DNA of 40,683 nucleotides from Candidatus Hydrogenedentota bacterium (GTDB lineage Bacteria; Hydrogenedentota; Hydrogenedentia; Hydrogenedentales; CAITNO01). The stretch is from positions 1-40,683 of the forward strand of contig JAAYBR010000048.1 of the NCBI GenBank assembly GCA_012730045.1, written 5' to 3'. Positions 13,875-22,428 of this stretch are shown in pieces; position 1 is the stretch's first letter; each line of letters starts with the position of its first letter. A program made the position numbers and the translations under genes. Under the pieces are notes generated by a model. The model searched no databases. It had not been told where the DNA came from and was given only the letters and a program-made list of their open reading frames with translations.

Positions 13875-16250
13875 CTAGTCCTTCAACGAGACGGTTGTGT
13901 AGGGGCCGGGGCGGCCGTTTTCATCGGGAAACGCCACCTGCACCCTGCCGGACTTGGGGAGAAACACGGCGCTGTGCCGGGTGGCGGCGCTCCAGATCCG
14001 CGCGGCCTCGGGCGCGCTCTCGTCGGAATCCCCGAGAATGCGCTGCATTTCGCTGTCGCCGATGATGCGCTGCCCTTCGGCCAGGGCGGCGAAGCGGGCG
14101 TAGCGCGCGGCGTCGTCCGGCGCGGCGGCGGCCGACAGCGGGTCCACGCCGGGCAGCAGCCCGTTGGTCTCCGCGCGGCGCACCGTGACGGTCGGGCCGA
14201 ACTCCACCACGGCGGCGGCGGCCTTCTTTCCGTTGAAGCCCGCCACCAGCACATGGACCCCGCGCACATGCGCGAGGGCCTGGAGGTTCGCCACGGCGGT
14301 GTCCGGCTTGTCCACGGATTGGAGCATGTCGCGCAGCAGCAGCTCCACCGGCGGGCCGTCCAGGGTCTCCGCGCCGGGGGTGACGTGCGGCAGGCGCTCC
14401 ATGCAGAGCACCAGGCCCGCCTCGTTCATGCCCGAGAAGACCCCGGCGTTCCACGGGAAGCCGATCTGCACATAGGCGAGGCCCGCGTCCGGCTTCACCA
14501 CCGAGACCACGGGCAGCTCGTCGCCCCAGGGCCAGTCGAGGTTCCGGGCCACCAGCAGGTCGTCCGCGCCCGCGGGAATGCCCGTGGCGGCGACCATGGT
14601 GCACAGGGGCGCGGTGAAGAGCGGCGACTTGTCCTCCAGGCGCGAGAAGAGGGGGGCGGCCTGGAGGAGCCACACGGCGTCAAAGGGCAGGCCCGCGCCC
14701 TGGGCCAGCCCGGCCATTTCGAGGAAGGTGGAGTCCGGGGTGCCCCTGAGGGGCCGGCGCGCGGCCATGCCCAGGATGGGCAGCATCAGCGTGGACGGGT
14801 CCATGAACGCGGGGAACTTCGCCCAGAGGCTCTTCGGCGGCGTCCATTCGCCCGCCTTCACGGGCCGCTCCACCCGCTCCAGCCAGCGCTGTTTCAGGTT
14901 GTCGGCGAACACGCGGCCCCGCGCCTCGCCCACGGTCTTCGGGTCCCCCGCCAGGCGCAGCAGCACGGCCCCGCCGGGCAGGTCCTCGCGCGCCTGCGGC
15001 TCGGCGGCCGGCGGGTCGGGCGCCGCCTCGGCCCTGCTCATGAGGCGGGTGAACTGCGTGTAGAACCAGTCCTCCATGAGGGGGCCGTAGAAGCTCATGG
15101 ACGCCTCGTAGTTGTACTCGGCGTAGAGGCTGCGCGGGGTGAAATACATGAGGTAGTCGTTGGCCAGGCCCACGGAGAACTGGGCGGCGTAGCCCTTCTC
15201 CAGGGCGCGGCGGCGCAGCTCCAGCCCGATCTCCACGCAGGCCTCGCCGGGCAGGAAGGTCACCAGCAGGTCGTTGATCTCCAGCGCCTGCAGGAGCACC
15301 TTTTTCGGCATCATGTCCCCCGCGAGGCTCAGGGGCAGGTCCGGCTCCGCCGACGCCACCCGCAGCGTCGCCTCGCCGCAGGTGATGGAGGGCAGCGCCT
15401 CCTTCACCCGCTCCGCCAGCGTGCGGCCCTCGGCCTCCGTGCGGCCCCAGTCCGTCTTGTTCTGCGGCGGCGAGCCGATGGTCTGGTTGCCCTCCGTGCT
15501 GTTCAGGAAGAGGGGCACGCACTCCGGGCGCGTCAGCGCCTCCAGGTGGGAGCAGTAGAAACCCGGGTAGTCCGCGGACACGCTGTACAGGTTCTCATCG
15601 CCCACCGAGGTCGGGTGGGCCGCCATGTTCGCCACCACGCTGATCGGGTTGCCGTCCGCGTCCTCCACGAGGATCACGCCGATCTGCGGATCCGACGGCC
15701 CGTCGCCGAAGCGGCGGTTGTGCGTCAGGTCCGTCTGCGCGAGCGTGCCGTGGCCCACCGCCGCCCGCGTGCGCGTGTCATAGGCCTGCTGCATCGCCTG
15801 GACGATGCCCGTGGCCGCCGCCTCCAGCACCTCCGGCATGAAGCGCCCCGACACCAGCCGCACCGGCATCTTCCGCGTCATGCCGCCCGTGCCCGAATGC
15901 GTGTGCGTCGCCGCCAGAATGATGTTCTCCCGCGGCGCCACGTCCGGCGCCAGCTCCAGCACCCGCGCGCGCAGCTCCGGCGGCACCGCCACCAGGTCCA
16001 GGCTCACCAGGAACAGCCGCGTCGTGCCGTCGTCCAGATACAGCGCCCGCGCCCACAGCGGGTCATGGACCGCCGTCGCGCCCCGGCCCATGCGGGCCCC
16101 GTAGCCGTTCAGCGGCGCGCCCAGCGGCGGTGTGATGTCCGCCTTGCCCGCGCCCGCCTCCAGCGCCCCCGCCCCGGCGGGAAACAGCCCGGCGGCCAGC
16201 AGCACCGCCGCCGCAAAACCGTGAATCGTCTGTGCGAGAGAAATGCGCAT
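13875..16250 (-). CDS. Exported ceramidase-like / C45 Ntn-hydrolase fusion
   Basis: This 791-aa protein has a signal peptide (about 1-29), then a neutral/alkaline ceramidase N-terminal-type domain (about 30-420). That domain shows AGKADITPPLGAPLNGYGAR, the metal-site HTHSG in ILAATHTHSG, AAHPTSVGDEN and YPGFY. The stretch that should read like GD(V/Q)xP is FLNSTEGNQTIGSPP, so its nucleophile region is divergent. A second domain (about 450-790) is C45-like, as in acid ceramidase, NAAA and acyl-CoA:6-APA acyltransferase. The candidate Ntn nucleophile is Cys550 in PLCTMVAATG, followed by LLVARNLDWPWGDELPVV and GMNEAGLVLCMERLP. Both halves belong to amide-bond hydrolase families, so an exported N-acyl amidase is likely. 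The ATG at 16250 starts the signal peptide; upstream frame is repeat DNA. It heads an operon with two membrane proteins. Confidence 0.8.
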   Translation of the reverse strand: MRISLAQTIHGFAAAVLLAAGLFPAGAGALEAGAGKADITPPLGAPLNGYGARMGRGATAVHDPLWARALYLDDGTTRLFLVSLDLVAVPPELRARVLELAPDVAPRENIILAATHTHSGTGGMTRKMPVRLVSGRFMPEVLEAAATGIVQAMQQAYDTRTRAAVGHGTLAQTDLTHNRRFGDGPSDPQIGVILVEDADGNPISVVANMAAHPTSVGDENLYSVSADYPGFYCSHLEALTRPECVPLFLNSTEGNQTIGSPPQNKTDWGRTEAEGRTLAERVKEALPSITCGEATLRVASAEPDLPLSLAGDMMPKKVLLQALEINDLLVTFLPGEACVEIGLELRRRALEKGYAAQFSVGLANDYLMYFTPRSLYAEYNYEASMSFYGPLMEDWFYTQFTRLMSRAEAAPDPPAAEPQAREDLPGGAVLLRLAGDPKTVGEARGRVFADNLKQRWLERVERPVKAGEWTPPKSLWAKFPAFMDPSTLMLPILGMAARRPLRGTPDSTFLEMAGLAQGAGLPFDAVWLLQAAPLFSRLEDKSPLFTAPLCTMVAATGIPAGADDLLVARNLDWPWGDELPVVSVVKPDAGLAYVQIGFPWNAGVFSGMNEAGLVLCMERLPHVTPGAETLDGPPVELLLRDMLQSVDKPDTAVANLQALAHVRGVHVLVAGFNGKKAAAAVVEFGPTVTVRRAETNGLLPGVDPLSAAAAPDDAARYARFAALAEGQRIIGDSEMQRILGDSDESAPEAARIWSAATRHSAVFLPKSGRVQVAFPDENGRPGPYTTVSLKD

Positions 16251-16381
16251 TGTCAAGCCTCGGAAGTGTGCCGGGCGCCCATTCCCGGCCGGCCGCCGCG
16301 GCGCGGACACACCGCACCCGCAGCATGGGTCAAGTGTAGCACGCCGCAGCCCGCAGGGGGAAACAGGGGCATCGCCGGCTC

Positions 16382-16426
16382 GGGGTGGACGGAGTGGACG
16401 AGGGGAACGGAGTGGACGGAGTGGAC
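16382..16426. repeat. Tandem 9-bp repeat (GGAGTGGAC)
   Basis: Five consecutive 9-mers are GGGGTGGAC, GGAGTGGAC, GAGGGGAAC, GGAGTGGAC and GGAGTGGAC. The array lies in the 461-bp gap before the ceramidase-like gene. Short degenerate GTCC-rich repeats follow at 16441-16490. No gene is supported in 16251-16711. Confidence 0.7.
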
Positions 16427-16501
16427 AAGGAAAAGGCGGGTTCTGTCCGTTTCGGTCCGTGCCCCGTCCGTGCAGGTCCATGCCCCCCCACGCCGGGCAC
16501 G

Positions 16502-16671
16502 CGCGCGCAGCGCGCCTTGGAGTGCGGCAGCTTGCTGCCGCCTTCCAGACCGGGCACCATGAGGACTGCCGTGCGAACATCCCGGGCCCGGCGTTTCTCG
16601 CGCGCCCCGCGCGGGCGAGCCCGCGCGAAGAAAGGCGGCAGCGAGCTGCCGCAGTCCAAGGCGCTTCGCGC
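16502..16671. repeat. Imperfect inverted-repeat element, copy 2
   Basis: The left arm (16502-16543) is an imperfect reverse complement of the right arm (16631-16671). Both contain CTTGGA, TGCGGCAGC and GCTGCCGCC, and each arm itself contains a small hairpin (GGCAGC/GCTGCC). About 87 bp lie between. It resembles 232-355 in arm sequence and size and has no open frame of its own, suggesting a non-autonomous dispersed repeat. Confidence 0.6.
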
Positions 16672-16711
16672 ACTGCAAACACTGGGGGGTATTGTGGACG
16701 CGGGGGGCCGC

Positions 16712-16927
16712 TTAGTCGTGCCGGTGCTCTCCGTGGCGGTCCTCACAGAGCGAGCCGTCGCCCCGGCAGCAGAGGTTCTGGCCGTTTTCGCCGGGGACGG
16801 GGCCCTTGCAGCCGAGCTGGCGCTCGCCGATGCGGCGGCGTGCGAGGAGGTGGACGCCGCCCCACACGAGGTAGATGAGGACGAGGGCGGCGGCGGCGAC
16901 GGCTATGTTGAGCAGCACGGTCTGCAT
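16712..16927 (-). CDS. Small membrane protein with Cys-rich tail
   Basis: This 71-aa protein has an N-terminal transmembrane helix (about 3-30, NIAVAAAALVLIYLVWGGVH). A basic RRR stop follows, then a Cys-containing tail: GCKGPVPGENGQNLCCRGDG, then SLCEDRHGEHRHD. The helix-plus-four-Cys layout recalls short Fe-S delivery or maturation proteins such as NqrM or FeoB-associated Cys-rich proteins, but the spacing is not a clear match, so no function is assigned. GAAGGA lies 9 nt before the ATG, within the end of the SDR gene 12 bp upstream, so the two are probably co-transcribed. Confidence 0.6.
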   Translation of the reverse strand: MQTVLLNIAVAAAALVLIYLVWGGVHLLARRRIGERQLGCKGPVPGENGQNLCCRGDGSLCEDRHGEHRHD

Positions 16928-16939
16928 GGGGACGGTCCT

Positions 16940-17755
16940 TCAGGAGCGCGCGGTGCGCATGATGGCCTTGTCGAGTTCGAGGGGCGTGCCGCCGGGCACG
17001 CAGAGGTACTGGTCGAAGTCCGTGTAGCCGACCTCGCGCAGGAACTCCTCGTCGAGGACGGCGCGGCCGTTGGACTGGTCCGGGTGCGCCAAGATTTCCC
17101 AGGTGGCGTCGGCCACGATGTCGGCCTTGCGCCAGATTTCCGGCGCGCCGAGGCCGAAGTTTTTGGTGGCGTAGGACTCGATGACGGTCTTGGGCCAGAG
17201 GGCGGTGGCGGCGATGTTGTAGGGCTTCAATTCTTCGGCGAGGCCGAGGGCGATCATGGTCATGCCGAATTTGCTGACGGAGTAGGCGATGTGCCCGGGG
17301 ACCACTTCGAGGTCCACGGGGGGTGACATCATGATGACATGGCCGCTTCCCTGCGCCTTGAGCGTCGGAAGGAAGGCCTCGGTGACGGCGTAGGCGCCGC
17401 GCACGTTCACCCCGACCACGAGATCGAAGCGGTTGAGGGGCGTCTCGTCCATGTTCCGCCACCACAGCGCTCCGGCGTTGTTGATGACGGCATCCACCCG
17501 GCCAAACTTGTCGAGCGTGGCCTGGGCGGCCGCGCGCACCTCGTCCGCGTCGCGGACATTGCAGCGCACCGGCAGGACCTCCACGCCCAGCCGGGCAATC
17601 TCCTCGGCGGCGGAGTAGATCGTGCCGGGGATGCGCGGGTCCTCCTCCGTGCTCTTGGCGGCGACCACGATGTTCCATCCCTCTGCGGCGAGGCGGAGCG
17701 CGCAGGCCTTGCCGATGCCCCGGGTGGCTCCGGTGATGAATGCGACTTTGCCCAT
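16940..17755 (-). CDS. Short-chain dehydrogenase/reductase (HSDL2-like)
   Basis: This 271-aa NAD(P)-dependent oxidoreductase has the Rossmann nucleotide-binding motif GATRGIG near residues 8-14 and NNAGAL near 96. The catalytic Ser is in IMMSPP, and Tyr-x-x-x-Lys is in AYSVSKFG. The segment AAKSTEEDPRIPGTIYSAAE is typical of the hydroxysteroid-dehydrogenase-like 2 (HSDL2) group, whose physiological substrate is poorly defined. The ATG at 17755 directly precedes the Rossmann strand and has AAGGAG 7 nt upstream; the longer frame to 17809 is rejected. It is transcribed divergently from the two-component genes. Confidence 0.9.
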   Translation of the reverse strand: MGKVAFITGATRGIGKACALRLAAEGWNIVVAAKSTEEDPRIPGTIYSAAEEIARLGVEVLPVRCNVRDADEVRAAAQATLDKFGRVDAVINNAGALWWRNMDETPLNRFDLVVGVNVRGAYAVTEAFLPTLKAQGSGHVIMMSPPVDLEVVPGHIAYSVSKFGMTMIALGLAEELKPYNIAATALWPKTVIESYATKNFGLGAPEIWRKADIVADATWEILAHPDQSNGRAVLDEEFLREVGYTDFDQYLCVPGGTPLELDKAIMRTARS

Positions 17756-17909
17756 GGGGTGTCTCCTTGTGTTGAACAACGCCAGCATAGCACAGGCGGA
17801 TTCCCCCATGATGCCGATTTGTGGGCTGGGCGGGCTTTCACCTTTGACACCTTTCGCGGTAATGAAAACTGCAACAACTGCGGTATTCCCGGAAAAATCC
17901 GGAAACGGG

Positions 17910-17939
17910 TTGACATCTTAGTGCGAAAATGGGTACAGT
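17910..17939 (+). promoter_or_regulatory. Promoter of the two-component operon
   Basis: A perfect TTGACA (17910-17915) is followed after 18 nt by TACAGT (17934-17939), about 127 nt before the regulator ATG. Downstream an inverted repeat ACTGC/GCAGT (17958-17974) could be an operator or leader structure. This lies in the 310-bp divergent region 17756-18065, which holds no gene. Confidence 0.6.
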
Positions 17940-18065
17940 ACGTATAGACGGTACGAGAACTGCGAATTTTGCAGTGGCGGCTCCGCGTGGGCGGGGCCGA
18001 AGGGGCAGTGCAATACAACGAGGCGAGTGCCTGTCGCATTTTCATCCAATGGAGGACTTTTTGCC

Positions 18066-18650
18066 ATGACAGACCGGGAACAGAAAGCCTTTACGACGTT
18101 TGAGGCGGCGAAAATCTGCCACGTCACGCACCACAGCATCAAGAACTGGATCAAGCAGGGGCTGATCAAGGCGTCGCGCACGCCCGGCGGCCACTACCGC
18201 ATCCTGGAGAAGGACCTGGACAAGTTCCGGGAGCGGTTTGACATGTTCCCCCGGGAGAAGGGCCCGTCCACCAAGCGGGTGATGGTGGTGGACGACGATC
18301 CGGACGCGCTGGCGCTGATGGACCGGATCCTGTCGGACGAGGGGTTTGAGCTGGTGAAGGTGGCCAACGCGACGGAGGTGGGGCTGAAGGCGGTGCAGAT
18401 GACGCCCGACCTGATCCTGCTGGACTTTCTGATGCCGGAGATCAACGGGTTTGAGGTGTGCTCGGCCCTTCGGGCGAACGAGCTGACGCGCAGCATTCCG
18501 ATCATGGCGGTGACCTGCCTTTCCAAGGAAAAGGACATCGAGCGCATCTTCGCGTCCGGGGCGGACGACTACCTGTCCAAACCGTTCAAGGTGGACACCC
18601 TTCTCGCGAAAGTGCGCGAGCTGGTGGGCAAGGGGCGCAACGCGGAGTAG
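18066..18650 (+). CDS. Response regulator with N-terminal HTH and C-terminal receiver
   Basis: This 194-aa protein starts with an excisionase/MerR-like winged helix (about 9-55: TTFEAAKICHVTHHSIKNWI, then TPGGHYRI). It ends with a CheY-like receiver (about 75-190): acidic VVDDDPDAL, phospho-acceptor Asp120 in ILLDFLMPEINGFEV, Thr in AVTCLSKE and Lys in YLSKPFK. Most response regulators have the opposite order. The DNA-binding fold suggests a transcription factor whose activity is set by phosphorylation from the adjacent hybrid kinase (33 bp downstream, same strand). GGAGGA precedes the ATG at 18066; the upstream in-frame ATG at 18027 lacks such a site. Confidence 0.9.
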   Translation: MTDREQKAFTTFEAAKICHVTHHSIKNWIKQGLIKASRTPGGHYRILEKDLDKFRERFDMFPREKGPSTKRVMVVDDDPDALALMDRILSDEGFELVKVANATEVGLKAVQMTPDLILLDFLMPEINGFEVCSALRANELTRSIPIMAVTCLSKEKDIERIFASGADDYLSKPFKVDTLLAKVRELVGKGRNAE

Positions 18651-18683
18651 GACCCCTCCAAGGGTCCGGCCCGGGAGCGATCC

Positions 18684-21600
18684 ATGCGCAAGATGCTGAC
18701 GCGCGGCAGCCTGGAACGCCGTTTTGTGGTCTCCATCCTCTGGGTGGGCGTGATCCCCATGATGCTGGCCATGGTGATCGGCTATCTCGCCGCCCGTGAG
18801 GCCCAGCAGATCGCCACCCTGCAGAACCTGTCCACGGCCGCGAAAAAGACCGCGGACGGGATCAACCTCGCCATGGGGGAGCGGGAGTACATGATCACCC
18901 GCCTGGGCGCGTCGGCGGCCCTGGTCCAGTTCCTCCAGGAGCACGCGACAGCCCCCTCCACCTCCGCGGAGAGGGCGCTGGCGGTGCTGCGGGCGGACCT
19001 TTCCGAGAGCAGGGGCCGGACGCTGGACGCGGGGCTGTACGATCTCCAGGGCCGTCTGGTGGCGGCGGCGGGCGGTCCCGACCAGATACTCCCCGGGGAC
19101 CTGAGCGAGCCCGAGCTGATCACGGGGGCGCGCTTCGTGGACATCCGCTACGTCGCGGACACGGAGCAGTATGTGGCGGTGCTCGCCGCGCCTGTCCGGG
19201 CCGCCGCCGGGGGCGGGGTGCTGGGGTACCTCGTGGAGGTGCAGAGCCTGGGCGAGCTGCTCGGGTTCATCCTCGGCGACCGGAGCCGCGAGACCGTCCG
19301 CTCCGGCGTCTACGACCGCTACGAGATTGTCATCTACTCCGAGCGCGCGCGCCTGGTGGTCTACCCCGACATGACCTCGGAGGGGGAGGCGGCCCCGCCG
19401 CGCTACGCCACGGTGGACCCCAAACTCGCCGAACGCTTCACGAAGTACCCCGAGCGCGACTCGGACGCCTTCTTCCTGTGGAACTACGAGTCCGGAGACA
19501 GGCGCGCGCCGGTGCTGCTGGCCTACCAGCGGCTGGTGCCGGGGACGGACGTGTTCGTGGCCGTTCACCGGCCCACGCCGCAGGTGTTCTCCCGGATCAA
19601 CCTGGCTGCCCTGGTGACCCTGGCCGTGACCAGCGTGCTCATCGGCATTTTCTGCGCCGTGGCCTACCGGATCGTGAACAACACCATCATCCGCCCGCTC
19701 TCGCTGCTGAGCGAGGGGGCGCAGATCGTGCGCCAGGGCGACCTGGACCTCAAACTCAAGGTGGAGACGGGCGACGAGATCGAGGAGCTGGCCACCTCGT
19801 TTAACGAGATGGCGGCGGCGCTCCGGCACAACCTGGGGCGGCTGCGCCAGTCCGAGGAGAAGTACCGGAACCTGGTGACGTCCATGCGCGACGGCCTGTT
19901 CCAGACCGGGGCCGATGGGGCACTGGCCTTTATCAACCCCGCCGGGGTGGAGATACTGGGGTTTCGCGACTACGGCGAGGCGCTGGGCGTCTGCCTGGAG
20001 GACCTGTGCGAGGATCCCGCGGAGTGGGGCCGCCTCGCCGACGGCGCCCCCGGGGAAATCGGGGCCCGCCCCATCCGCATCTGGATGCGGCGCCCTGACG
20101 GGGGCCGTGTCTGCGTGGAGCTTGCCGGGCGGCGCCTGGTGGGCGAGGACGGGGTCTTCGAGGGGGTCGGCGGCACCTTTCGCGATGTCACGCGGAACGT
20201 CCTGCTCGAGGGGGAGGCGGGGGAGCGCGCGGAGCGGATCGCCGTCATCAACCAGATCGCGAACGTGATTAATTCCAGCCTGGAGGCGGGGCTCCTTTAT
20301 GAGAGCCTCACGGCGGAGCTGCGCCGGGTGATCCATTTCGACTATGCCGCCCTCTCGCTTCGCCTGGAGGACGACCCGGACCATTTTGAGACCCGCCAGC
20401 TCTGGCCCGAGCCCCGCGAGGGGCGCGAGCAGTTCCCCCGCCTGGACGGGGGGGACAGCTGCGCGGCCTGGGTGGTGGCGGAGGGGCGCGCCCTGCGCGC
20501 GGAGGACATCCAGTTCCCCGGGAGCGTCTTCGCCTTCCAGTTTCCGGAGACCATCCACGGCGTGCTGTGCGTGCCCCTGTTCGCGCGCGGCGAGGTGATC
20601 GGCGCGCTGAACCTCGGCTCGTCGGTTTCGGGCGGCTTCGCCAACCACGAGGCGGCGGTGCTGGAGCAGCTCTCGCCCCACCTGGCGGCGGCGCTGCGCA
20701 ACGCGCACCTGCTGGAAAGCCTGAAGCAGTCCCTGGAGGAGGTGACGCGGGCGCGGGAGAAGCTGCGGCTGGCCAACGACGAGCTGAAGTCGCTGGACGA
20801 GATGAAGACCAACCTGCTCTCCAACGTCTCCCACGAGCTGCGCACGCCCCTGGTGGCGGTGATGGGCTACACCGACATCGTGCTGAACGAGAAGGCGGGG
20901 CCCGTGACCGACACGCAGCGCGAATACCTGCGCATCAGTATGCGCAACGTGGAGAAACTCGTCACCCTCATCGAGAACCTGCTCGACTTCTCCCGGCTCC
21001 ACCGGGGCGCCGAGGAGGTGACCTTCACGCGTTTTGACCTGCTGGACTGCGTGCGCGCGAGCATGGAGAGCGTGAAGCCCCGCGCGGACACGCGCGGCAT
21101 CACGCTGCGGTGCGAGGTGCGCGACCCCTCCGGCGCGCCGGCCGCCGGGCCCGTGATGGTCGAGGGGGACAAGGGGAAGCTCGGCCAGGTCTTCAACAAC
21201 CTGCTCTCGAACGCCGTGAAGTTCAACCAGGACGGCGGCGAGGTGGCCGTGCTGGCGGAGCTGCGGCACGGCACGGTGTCCATTTCGGTGAGCGACACGG
21301 GCATCGGCATTCCCCCGGAGGCGCTCGACAAGGTGTTTGACCGCTTCTACCAGGTGGACTCCTCGTCCACGCGCAAGTACGAGGGCACCGGCATCGGACT
21401 GGCCATTTCCCAGGACATCGTCCGCCTGCACGGCAGCCGCATCACCGCCACCAGCCGGCTTGGGGAGGGGGCCACCTTCCAGTTCACCCTGCCGGCGGTG
21501 CGCCCCGAGGAGCCCGGCGGCGGGGCGGGCGCCGCCTTCTCCGTGGAGACGCGCCTCCTGGTCGAGGTGGTTGCCCAGGACCGGGCCCTCTCGTTTCAGC

Positions 21601-22310
21601 TGCGCAATTTGCTGGTCCCGGACGGCATAGACGTGATTCACGCCCCGAACCCGTCCGCCGCGGTGGCGCTGGCCCGGCGGTACAGCCCCGACTGCCTGCT
21701 GGTGGACACGGAGGCGGGGCCGCTGGGCGCCTTCGTGCTCGAGGAGATGCTGCAGGAGCCGGCCGGCGCCGAGGCGCCGATTGTCCTGATCACCAACGAC
21801 GACGCCCTGGCCGAGAAATACCGGCGCAGGCACCTGGTCGCGGCGCGCATCCGCCGCACCTTCCGCAAGAGCACCCTCCTGAGCGCCATCCACTCCGCCG
21901 TCAGCGGCGCCACCGAGGCCGCGCACAACCTCGGCGCCCGCGTCCTGTGCGTGGACGACGACCCGGAGATCGGCCGCGTGGTCGCCCGGTTCCTTGACGA
22001 CGAGGGATTTGCCGTGGACATCGCCACCACCGGCGCCAAGGCGCTGGAGCGGGCGAAGACCTGCGACTACTGGCTCGTGCTGCTGGACATCGCCCTCTCG
22101 GACATGGACGGGTGGGAGGTGTGCCGCCGCGTCAAGGGCGATCCGGAGCTGGCGGGCATCAAGGTGTTCCTCGTGACCGGGCGGCCGGTGGACAGCGAAC
22201 CGGCCCTGCTCCGTGACTCCGGGGCCGACGGCTACCTGCTCAAGCCGTTCCACGGCGAGGACCTGATGACCGCCGTCCGCGCCTTCGACGCGCAGCGCCG
22301 CAAGGGCTAG
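18684..22310 (+). CDS. Membrane hybrid sensor histidine kinase
   Basis: This 1208-aa kinase has TM1 (about 14-34), an extracytoplasmic sensor (about 35-300, Cache-like in size), TM2 (about 305-328) and HAMP (to about 380). A PAS domain (about 392-510), a GAF domain (about 520-680) and a coiled linker follow. HisKA carries His717 in NVSHELRTPLVAV. HATPase_c shows NNLLSNAVKF (about 837), DTGIGIPPEAL and GTGIGLAIS. Two receivers end the protein. The first (about 950-1065) is degenerate: Asp1008 remains, but the acidic pair is QD and the Lys motif reads RTFRKS. The second (about 1090-1205) is intact with VDDDPE, Asp1135 and LLKPF. It likely phosphorylates the upstream HTH-receiver protein. The signal is unknown. 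Confidence 0.94.
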   Translation: MRKMLTRGSLERRFVVSILWVGVIPMMLAMVIGYLAAREAQQIATLQNLSTAAKKTADGINLAMGEREYMITRLGASAALVQFLQEHATAPSTSAERALAVLRADLSESRGRTLDAGLYDLQGRLVAAAGGPDQILPGDLSEPELITGARFVDIRYVADTEQYVAVLAAPVRAAAGGGVLGYLVEVQSLGELLGFILGDRSRETVRSGVYDRYEIVIYSERARLVVYPDMTSEGEAAPPRYATVDPKLAERFTKYPERDSDAFFLWNYESGDRRAPVLLAYQRLVPGTDVFVAVHRPTPQVFSRINLAALVTLAVTSVLIGIFCAVAYRIVNNTIIRPLSLLSEGAQIVRQGDLDLKLKVETGDEIEELATSFNEMAAALRHNLGRLRQSEEKYRNLVTSMRDGLFQTGADGALAFINPAGVEILGFRDYGEALGVCLEDLCEDPAEWGRLADGAPGEIGARPIRIWMRRPDGGRVCVELAGRRLVGEDGVFEGVGGTFRDVTRNVLLEGEAGERAERIAVINQIANVINSSLEAGLLYESLTAELRRVIHFDYAALSLRLEDDPDHFETRQLWPEPREGREQFPRLDGGDSCAAWVVAEGRALRAEDIQFPGSVFAFQFPETIHGVLCVPLFARGEVIGALNLGSSVSGGFANHEAAVLEQLSPHLAAALRNAHLLESLKQSLEEVTRAREKLRLANDELKSLDEMKTNLLSNVSHELRTPLVAVMGYTDIVLNEKAGPVTDTQREYLRISMRNVEKLVTLIENLLDFSRLHRGAEEVTFTRFDLLDCVRASMESVKPRADTRGITLRCEVRDPSGAPAAGPVMVEGDKGKLGQVFNNLLSNAVKFNQDGGEVAVLAELRHGTVSISVSDTGIGIPPEALDKVFDRFYQVDSSSTRKYEGTGIGLAISQDIVRLHGSRITATSRLGEGATFQFTLPAVRPEEPGGGAGAAFSVETRLLVEVVAQDRALSFQLRNLLVPDGIDVIHAPNPSAAVALARRYSPDCLLVDTEAGPLGAFVLEEMLQEPAGAEAPIVLITNDDALAEKYRRRHLVAARIRRTFRKSTLLSAIHSAVSGATEAAHNLGARVLCVDDDPEIGRVVARFLDDEGFAVDIATTGAKALERAKTCDYWLVLLDIALSDMDGWEVCRRVKGDPELAGIKVFLVTGRPVDSEPALLRDSGADGYLLKPFHGEDLMTAVRAFDAQRRKG

Positions 22311-22428
22311 TGCATCTTGGGGCTGAGATGCGGCATTCTCAAGGGGGTGTCGTGCACGGACATTGAGGCGGCCCGAGCTTCCAGCCCGTGACGTGGATGC
22401 GCCGCCTTCACCTGTTCCGCCCAGGTCT

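Noticed and set aside
12864-16562. 1232-codon plus-strand frame
   Set aside because: It is antisense to the ceramidase-like operon and runs across repeats; no recognisable motif is present.
6665-17930. 13-mer TTAGTGCGAAAAT shared between the element promoter region and the two-component promoter region
   Set aside because: Several 13-bp matches are expected by chance in a 40-kb window, and the sites sit differently relative to their promoters.
18042-22253. 1403-codon open frame on the minus strand
   Set aside because: It is antisense to the hybrid kinase gene, whose domains are unmistakable. The frame is His/Gly/Arg-rich and reflects GC-biased third positions.
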